Source of the DNA: Galeopsis tetrahit
Taxonomy: Eukaryota > Streptophyta > Magnoliopsida > Lamiales > Lamiaceae
Reading direction: 5' to 3'
Assembly (NCBI GenBank): GCA_963675135.1
Contig: OY776130.1
Coordinates: 24,544,001-24,608,000, forward strand
DNA length: 64,000 nucleotides
The position numbers and the translations under genes are program-made. Below the pieces are notes generated by a model. That model was not told the DNA's origin and ran no database searches. It worked only from the letters and a program-made list of their open reading frames with translations. This document shows positions 58,387 to 64,000 of the stretch, in pieces (position 1 is the stretch's first letter; the number at the start of each line of letters is the position of its first letter).

Positions 58387-58644
58387 CTGCTAAACATTTA
58401 AGTGGAGCAACACATTACTAAACTAAACTTATAATAAATTCAAACAAAACTTATTATATATATAACACATGTAATTACATTATATTGAATTTTATATATA
58501 GAGTAAATTAATAATGGTAGAAAATGTATCGTAATTTGATGTTTCTAAATACCCGAGCATGAGCATAAAAAAATTAGGCAGTAGAAAGTTTGAGTGTAAA
58601 TTTGCAATACGAAAGTGAAGTGGAAAAAAAGAAAGTTTTAGGGA
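58387..58644. other. Upstream region of the transposase gene
   Basis: AT-rich DNA with TATATATATAAC near 58454, a possible minus-strand promoter or 5' UTR. Together with the next cluster it forms the shared upstream region of two divergent genes. Confidence 0.4.
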
Positions 58645-58905
58645 AACATTTCCCGATGGAAATGCCGACGGACTTAACTTTCCGTCGGCATTTCACCCGC
58701 CCAAATTTCCGTCGGTCAAGATAAATGCCGACGGATATTCCGTCGGCATTTATCAAATGGTGAATTCCGACGGAAACTTAATTCCGTCGGCATTTCACCG
58801 CCCAAAAATTCCGTCAGTTTTGATAAATGCCGACGGATTATCCGTCGGCATTTATCAAATGGTGAATTCCGACGGAATCTTAATTCCGTCGGCATTTGGC
58901 ATGTT
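58645..58905. repeat. Internal end-like motif cluster 2, between divergent genes
   Basis: About 14 CCGACGG/CCGTCGG-type motifs in paired palindromes spaced by ATTTATCAAATGGTGAATTC. The block ATAAATGCCGACGGAT...ATCAAATGGTGAATTCCGAC is itself tandemly duplicated. It lies 260 bases from the transposase start codon and about 105 from the GRF start codon. Confidence 0.92.
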
Positions 58906-58940
58906 ATTATTATTTTTATTTATTAATTAATTCAATTTTT

Positions 58941-58950
58941 TGTATATATA
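58941..58950 (+). promoter_or_regulatory. Putative TATA box of the GRF gene
   Basis: TGTATATATA, about 70 bases before ATG 59011. The context TTAATTCAATTTTTTGTATA is repeated near 54190-54212. Confidence 0.5.
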
Positions 58951-59010
58951 GCAACAACACAAAGCTCACACACACCATATTCGATTTTTTCTATTTTGCA
59001 AAGAAATATC

Positions 59011-59400
59011 ATGTCTTCTTCATCTTCTATTCGATTTCAGCAAGGCCTTGTTTGTTATTGTGGAAAGGCATGTCGTACATATGCTTCTAAACAACCTAGA
59101 AGTAAAGGGAGGATATTTCATAATTGTCCTGACTCCCTAAGTGATGGTTATGGTGGTGGATGTGGTTTCTTTGTATGGGCTGATACTCTAGAAAACTGTG
59201 GTGTTGACAAGAATCAAGGATCTAATCAAAGTGACCAAGAAACTGAAGACATGAAGAAAATGACTCAAGAGATGAAGAAATTGGTTACAGAAATCAAGAA
59301 TTTGGCTGAAGAAATCAAGGATTTAATCAAAGTGAACAAAATCATTTTGATTGTGCTAGTTCTCATGGTTGCATCTACCACCTTCAAGTGGTTTGGTTAA
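59011..59400 (+). CDS. GRF zinc-finger, coiled-coil, membrane-tail protein
   Basis: Single-exon 129-aa protein from ATG 59011 to TAA 59398-59400. Residues 14-58 form a GRF-type zinc finger: CYCGKAC at 15-21, GRIFHNC at 33-39, CGFFVWAD at 51-58. Residues 76-109 are a Lys/Glu-rich coiled coil. Residues 110-126 are hydrophobic (KIILIVLVLMVASTTF), a likely C-terminal membrane anchor. The layout resembles small plant GRF proteins of the At4g04775-like type, recalled from memory. GRF fingers generally bind nucleic acid, especially single-stranded DNA. It is transcribed opposite to the two transposition genes and next to an end-like motif cluster. It may be a captured host gene or an accessory gene of this CACTA lineage. 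Confidence 0.85.
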   Translation: MSSSSSIRFQQGLVCYCGKACRTYASKQPRSKGRIFHNCPDSLSDGYGGGCGFFVWADTLENCGVDKNQGSNQSDQETEDMKKMTQEMKKLVTEIKNLAEEIKDLIKVNKIILIVLVLMVASTTFKWFG

Positions 59401-59729
59401 ATATATGTATAATGCACTCTATATGAGACTATTTTAATTTGTACTAAAATGCACTCTTCAAGTGGTTTAAATCTATATCTAGAATGCACTCTAAATGAGA
59501 TTATTTTGTACTCAATGAAACAAATGAATGCACCCTATTTTCATCTATACACCAATAAACTACACAAATAAACTGCAATATATAGTTCAACATATTTTTC
59601 AACATAAACATAAATATATACATAAAGATAAATAAGTTCAACATAAAATTAAATAAGTTCAACAGAAAATTAAATAAGTTCAACAAAAAAATAAATTAGT
59701 TCAACACAAAATTAAATTGTTCAAATTGT
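59401..59729. other. Convergent 3' region of the GRF and tnpA-like genes
   Basis: AT-rich. AATGCACTCT occurs three times near 59411-59491 and a ~20-bp AGTTCAACA-containing unit repeats near 59632-59715. Probably overlapping 3' UTRs. No other gene. Confidence 0.5.
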
Positions 59730-61393
59730 TCAACCAAGATAGTTGCCAGGATAGTTGCCAGTGCCCGGAAAGTTAAAATATTGTTCCATATCATCATTCA
59801 AGTTGACGTTGCCACCGTCGGCCTGACCTGCATCTTGACCTGCAGCTTGATCTGGAGCTGGACCTGGAGCTGGAGCTGGCGGTGGTTGCCCCATCGTCTG
59901 TTGATAGATGGCCTCGATCTGCTCAGCAGACATCCCCAACGTCCGACCCGCATTGGTACTCCATGTGCGGAAGTAGTTCTCGAACGTTGCCATTAAGTTC
60001 GGATCCGGGACGGCAGTGGAGGATACGGACGGCTGCGATGCACTCCGGGCCGACCGACCACTTGGTGTCCTCACGGCGCTGCTCATCCCACCAAGGCCAA
60101 GGACCCTTCCCTTGGAGGTCGGGGCAACGTCAAGGTAACACTGGTCCACGTCAACAGCCGGAGGGGTACCGCTGCTTCCGGATTCAGCAGTAGTCGTGGC
60201 GGTGGCTTGCGTCTCGGCCTCTTCAATCCTCTGTCGGACGCTCAACTACATAATTAAAAAATTAAAATTAATTTAATTATCTATATATATATAATGTAAT
60301 TAATACATAAATTTAATTAAACTTACGTGGAGGTCAGTAGTGCGCCCGTAGGTGGACGTCTGTGTATCGGTATTAAACGGATGAAGAAGACTCAGCCGAT
60401 CCAAGTGGGTGTGTGGACGTCCAGTCTCCCGCTCCTATTACGTATCAAATAAACATATACAAATTAATTTAGATAACTAATATAAAATAATTAACTATAA
60501 TTATTTAATTTTTAAAAATTAATGAAAACTTACGATAGCAAGTGATTGTTCGAGGACGGACCGAGCTCCCCCCCGATGCACTGTCATCCCGCCTCCAACG
60601 TCGGTTCTGCAGTTGGCCCGAGCTTTGTCACACTTCTCTTGGTAAGCCTGGTCCATCCACTTCTCAACCAACGACTCCCACAGGTCAACACCATCCTCGT
60701 CTTTCCCCAGAACACGATTCACGTCACGATCACGCCAGGCCGTTCTCCAGTCGTACATCATGTTCGTGTACCGAGTAGAACAAAGATTGTACCACTTCTC
60801 GTAAATAGCGGCGTCCGAGTAGATCGTCGTATCCCAACGGGCCTTTTTCTATACAAATAAATATTCAACATATTTATCAAATAATATGAATAATTAGTTA
60901 TTTAATAAACTTTAAATATTGTAATTATATACCTGGAACTCCTCGAAATAATCATCCTTTTTAGATTGTGGCACCTTCGACCAAGTGATAGCACCCTTAG
61001 AAATCTTGCAATCCTTAAAGGATTTTGTGCACATCCTGGACACCTCATTACCGGGCACCAACCTGTAAAATTATTAATATGGAGTATAAACTAACACATT
61101 ATAAATAAATAAATAAAGTTAATCGTTATTGAATCTCATCAAACATTAGAATTATTGACTTACGCTCCTGAAACGATTTCAATGGGTTTCCTTTTGTCTC
61201 GAACAGGATGCTGACGAGAAGAGGATGACGAACCAACCGACATCGTAGTCGTCGGCGGCGGCGGCGACACTGCCACAGGAGGAGGAGGAGGAGCCGTCAC
61301 AGGAACTGATTCATCCCGAGACCTCCTTGAACGTGACCACAATGACGACCTACGACGTGAACCCGAACCCTGATTCGGTACTTGTTCACTCAT
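59730..61393 (-). CDS. CACTA second protein (Transposase_24 / TnpA-like)
   Basis: Five coding exons on the minus strand with GT/AG borders and consistent phase: 61393-61164, 61062-60933, 60848-60534, 60434-60327 and 60245-59730, 432 aa. The N-terminus is Ser/Arg/Pro-rich. Exons 2-3 carry the domain of the plant En/Spm second protein: SKGAITWSKVPQSKKDDYFEEF, KWYNLCSTRYTNMMYDWR and WMDQAYQEKCDKARANCRT, with a HRGGARS motif. The C-terminal exon is rich in Gln/Ala/Pro/Gly. In En/Spm, TnpA binds the subterminal motifs and pairs the ends, and this is the obvious partner for the CCGACGG arrays. The acceptor AAACAG abuts the start codon, and a 5' noncoding exon near 62391-62500 is likely. Confidence 0.85.
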
Positions 61394-62390
61394 CTGTTTC
61401 AATCAATAAAAAATACATAATTTTACTAATTATCAATTTAATGAACATATTGCTAATTTAAAATTTTTACTAATATAGCATATTCCTAATTTAATCAACA
61501 TATTCCTAATTTAAATCAAAACAATATATATATAACCTAATTACAACGTGATACCACCGTCGAACCATCTAATTAACTAATAATTTAAACAATTGATTGA
61601 AACATGCATCACCTACATTAAAAATATTTCTAAATTAACATATTCCTAAATTAATAAATCTAAACATAATTAAAATAATACTTTTCTAATTGGAGTTTTC
61701 TAATTATCAATTTAATGAACATATTCCTAATTTAATTTTTTTACTAATATAGCATATTCCTAATTTAATTAATCAACATATTCCTAATTTAATCAACAAT
61801 AACCTAATTTAATTATTATTTTTCTACCTAACTTAATCAATAATAAAAAATTGAACATATATATTCCTAAATTAACAAACCTAAAACTAATTAAAATAAT
61901 AATTTTCTAATTGGGTCAATAATTATCAATTTAATGAACATATTCCTAATTTAAATTTTTTACTAATATAACGTATTCCTAATTTAATGAACATATTCCT
62001 AATTACAATGTGATCCAACGGTCGAACCACTATATCTAAACTAATTTAAACAATTGATTGAAACATTCACTACCTACATTAAAAATATTCTATATCAAAA
62101 TTACACCATTAAATTAAACTAGTAATTAACTATATAACAATTAATTAATGTATACATATAACAATTAATTAATTAATTAACCTTAAAAAACTACTCGATC
62201 TATCAAAATTATTCTTAATCAACAAATTAAATTAACTAACGTACATACTAACATGATCATAATATTTTAACAACTAACTAAATCAATATAACATGCAAAT
62301 CAACATTAAATTATTCATATTTACATATATCCATGCATAAACATATATAAGTATTAAAATTAAGTAATAGAACTAATTAAGAAAACGTAC
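61394..62390 (-). other. Probable 5' UTR intron of the tnpA-like gene
   Basis: Minus-strand donor at 62390 (ATACG then GTACGT) and acceptor AAACAG just before ATG 61393. The interior is AT-rich with many CATATTCCTAATTTAA-like repeats. Inferred from sequence only. Confidence 0.5.
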
Positions 62391-62544
62391 CGTATCAATG
62401 TAATCGAAGAAATTTGCTTCAATAGCCTCGTCCTCGTCTTCGTCTTCCCCACCGAATCCTCACTCACGCACGCCCCTTTTTTTTTTTTTCTAAAACGAAC
62501 TGATCTGATTGATTTAAGGCCCTTATATATTAAAAAAAAAAATA

Positions 62545-62850
62545 TTGCCGACGGATATTCCGTCGGCATTTCCCTCGGTAACCGCCGACTTTAATGCCAA
62601 CGGTTACCTTATTGGAAAACGAGGCGGTGCGAATTCAACGTGTCTTTTGCCGACGGATTTTCCGTCGGCATTTCCGTCGGCATACATATTTCAAACATCC
62701 GTCAGCATTTTCCCTCGGTAAATGCTGACGGAACGGAAATCCGTCAGCATTGACGTTGACTTTTCAATCCGTCAGCATTCCGTCAGCATTTCCGTCGGAA
62801 ATGCTGACGGATTATAATCCGTCAGCATTTGTCCGTCCCTGTAGCGCGCG
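62545..62850. repeat. Right subterminal motif cluster
   Basis: CCGACGG/CCGTCGG motifs near 62545-62670, then CTGACGG/CCGTCAG variants to about 62830. The variant form predominates near this end. Confidence 0.9.
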
Positions 62851-62897
62851 TTTTTTGTAGTGTATGGGCGCCCATTTTACCGTTGGGCTATGAGCTA

Positions 62898-63544
62898 TTT
62901 TCGTTATATTTTAAATGCAATTAATATATGTGTTATATTTCCAGTTTATTCTTCTTTAATTTATTTAATTTAAACTTGATTTCTTATTTGATAATTGGTA
63001 ACACACATACATTTTATATTTTTTCAGTACAAATATTATAAAATATTTTGTTATTAATAATTATGTTTTAAATGCAATTAATATATATGTTATATTCCCA
63101 ATTTTTTCTTCCTTAATTTATTTAAACTTGATTGCTTATTTGATCATACAAATATTATAAATATTTTGTTATCTTATTTGGTGTACTTTAAAATATTGAA
63201 TATTTTAATTACCAAAAATACTCTAAATGTATTATTAATAAGCGGTTACGGGAATTATAGGAAACTTGGTAATTATCTTGACTTTTTCTACTAATTTCAT
63301 TTTGTTTCCTTTATCTTTTATAAATTTTGACTCTAAAACCAACCAAAATCACTTAATCTTAAAACAGTAATCAAAGCCATACTCTCAATTCACCTAGAAC
63401 TAAAACTCAATAATCAAAATCATACTCCAAATTCACGTATAACATATATAACATACACGCTAGAATCCTTATTTTGTAGACACGAGTAAAAATAAATTAA
63501 AAACCCTCATTAAATTGAAGTTATTTTATATAAATAGATTACTT
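62898..63544. other. Interior of the outer CACTA element
   Basis: AT-rich, noncoding. TTTAAATGCAATTAATATAT and following bases occur twice (near 62910 and 63067), suggesting an old internal duplication. Confidence 0.5.
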
Positions 63545-63844
63545 AGTAATTTTATATTCCATTCACCGAGGGTTTTACTAAGGGCCCACTAACCCTCGAG
63601 AATTTTAATTGACGTGTCAAACTTTGCAAGGGCTCACTCCCTTGAAAATTTTCAAATTTAAATTCCCTTGCCAATATTCTCGGGAATGGCAAGGGATTTA
63701 GTTTCCCTAGGCATTTAGCAAGAGTTTTTTCTTCCCTAGGTATTTTCCCTTGCCCATTCACTCACTAGGCAAATCACTAGCCATTTGTAAGAGATTTCTT
63801 TCCCTCAGTAATTTCCCTTGCGATCTGAGCCAAATTTTGTAGTG
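63545..63844. repeat. Right subterminal region of the outer CACTA element
   Basis: Repeated TTCCCTTGC/GCAAGGGA and TTTCCCTAGG motifs, ending CCAAATTTTGTAGTG. The mirror of 52299-52500. Confidence 0.85.
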
Positions 63845-63847
63845 CGT

Positions 63848-64000
63848 GGCCTACTAAGGTTAGGATTATATCTCAATTTTTATAGGACAGTTAAAAATGA
63901 ACCGGTTAAGACCCTAACCCGTTTAATCTGCAGTTCTTTAGGGCTAGCTCTATAGGGTTTGGTTCAGCCCAATAAACATTTCTATTTTATCTATTATTAA
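63848..64000. other. Right flank
   Basis: No feature recognised. Confidence 0.4.

Larger units (their letters stand above)
52599..62862 (-). mobile_element. Inner CACTA (En/Spm) element, coding-complete, with captured DNA
   Basis: Ends CACTACAAAAAA in inverted orientation (52599 and 62862), flanked on both sides by TATG (52595-52598, 62863-62866), which includes the usual 3-bp TSD. At 10.26 kb it encodes a tnp2-type transposase and a Transposase_24-type protein on the minus strand and a GRF zinc-finger protein on the plus strand. It also carries a transporter gene fragment. Palindromic CCGACGG...CCGTCGG motifs fill both subterminal regions. Its reading frames look intact, so it may be, or recently was, autonomous. 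Confidence 0.95.
52503..62897 (-). mobile_element. SINE-like sequence split by the inner CACTA element
   Basis: On the minus strand, 62897-62863 gives TAGCTCATAGCCCAACGGTA (A-box-like). Continuing at 52598, GGTCGCGAGTTCAACTC is B-box-like, followed by a body to about 52503. Joined without the CACTA insertion, the two halves form a continuous tRNA-derived SINE head. No TSD was resolved. Confidence 0.5.
52108..63844. mobile_element. Outer non-autonomous CACTA element
   Basis: Ends CACTACAAAATT (52108, repeated at 52299) and, inverted, 63833-63844. The 3-bp TSD CGT lies at 52105-52107 (also 52296-52298) and 63845-63847. Subterminal regions are rich in AGCAAGGGA/TCCCTTGC motifs in both orientations. 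Without the inner element it is about 1.3 kb and noncoding. Confidence 0.88.

Noticed and set aside
59882..60860. Plus-strand open frames opposite the tnpA-like exons
   Set aside because: They cross the introns and splice borders of the minus-strand gene and have no domain.

Overview
This window is plant nuclear DNA, almost certainly from a eudicot. It has plant-type introns, plant lineages of LTR retrotransposons, tRNA-derived SINEs, hAT, Mutator-like and CACTA elements, and a single clear host gene. No bacterial, organellar, rRNA or functional tRNA sequence was recognised. The species cannot be named. All alignments, target-site duplications (TSDs) and splice sites were worked out by eye.

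Layout. 1-1373: C-rich low-complexity DNA, a perfect palindrome with telo-box-like arms and an imperfect hairpin. 1379-5966: degraded Ty1/copia element. 5972-14518: gene-poor, with a complete TRIM (9151-9451) and two diverged relatives, a SINE, a Tip100-like hAT with an Ac-like hAT nested inside, and a 203-bp tandem duplication. 14527-21857: a second Tip100-like hAT split by a young 6.4-kb non-autonomous Ty3/gypsy-type element. 22742-22959: minus-strand SINE. 24926-27174: the host gene, a four-exon DREPP/PCaP1-like protein whose third intron carries a 1-kb long-TIR element.

27711-47373: a hairpin element, then a truncated minus-strand Sirevirus. Its LTR holds a SINE and a 2.4-kb non-autonomous CACTA element. 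A young, structurally complete plus-strand Sirevirus (36736-47373) follows. 47891-51790: small DNA-transposon fragments, a long gene-free stretch and an internally deleted Mutator-like gene.

52108-63844: a three-level nest. A non-autonomous CACTA element holds a SINE-like sequence, which is split by a 10.26-kb CACTA element (52599-62862). The inner element encodes a complete-looking tnp2-type transposase (1214 aa predicted), a Transposase_24-type second protein (432 aa), an oppositely oriented 129-aa GRF zinc-finger/coiled-coil/membrane protein, and a captured fragment of a triose-phosphate-translocator-family gene. Palindromic CCGACGG/CCGTCGG motifs lie at both its ends and in two internal clusters, one of them between two divergent genes.

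The host gene probably acts at the plasma membrane. The remaining coding capacity is mobile-element machinery. The best candidates for something new are the composite CACTA element with its GRF gene and internal end-like clusters, and the nesting chronology given by intact TSDs.
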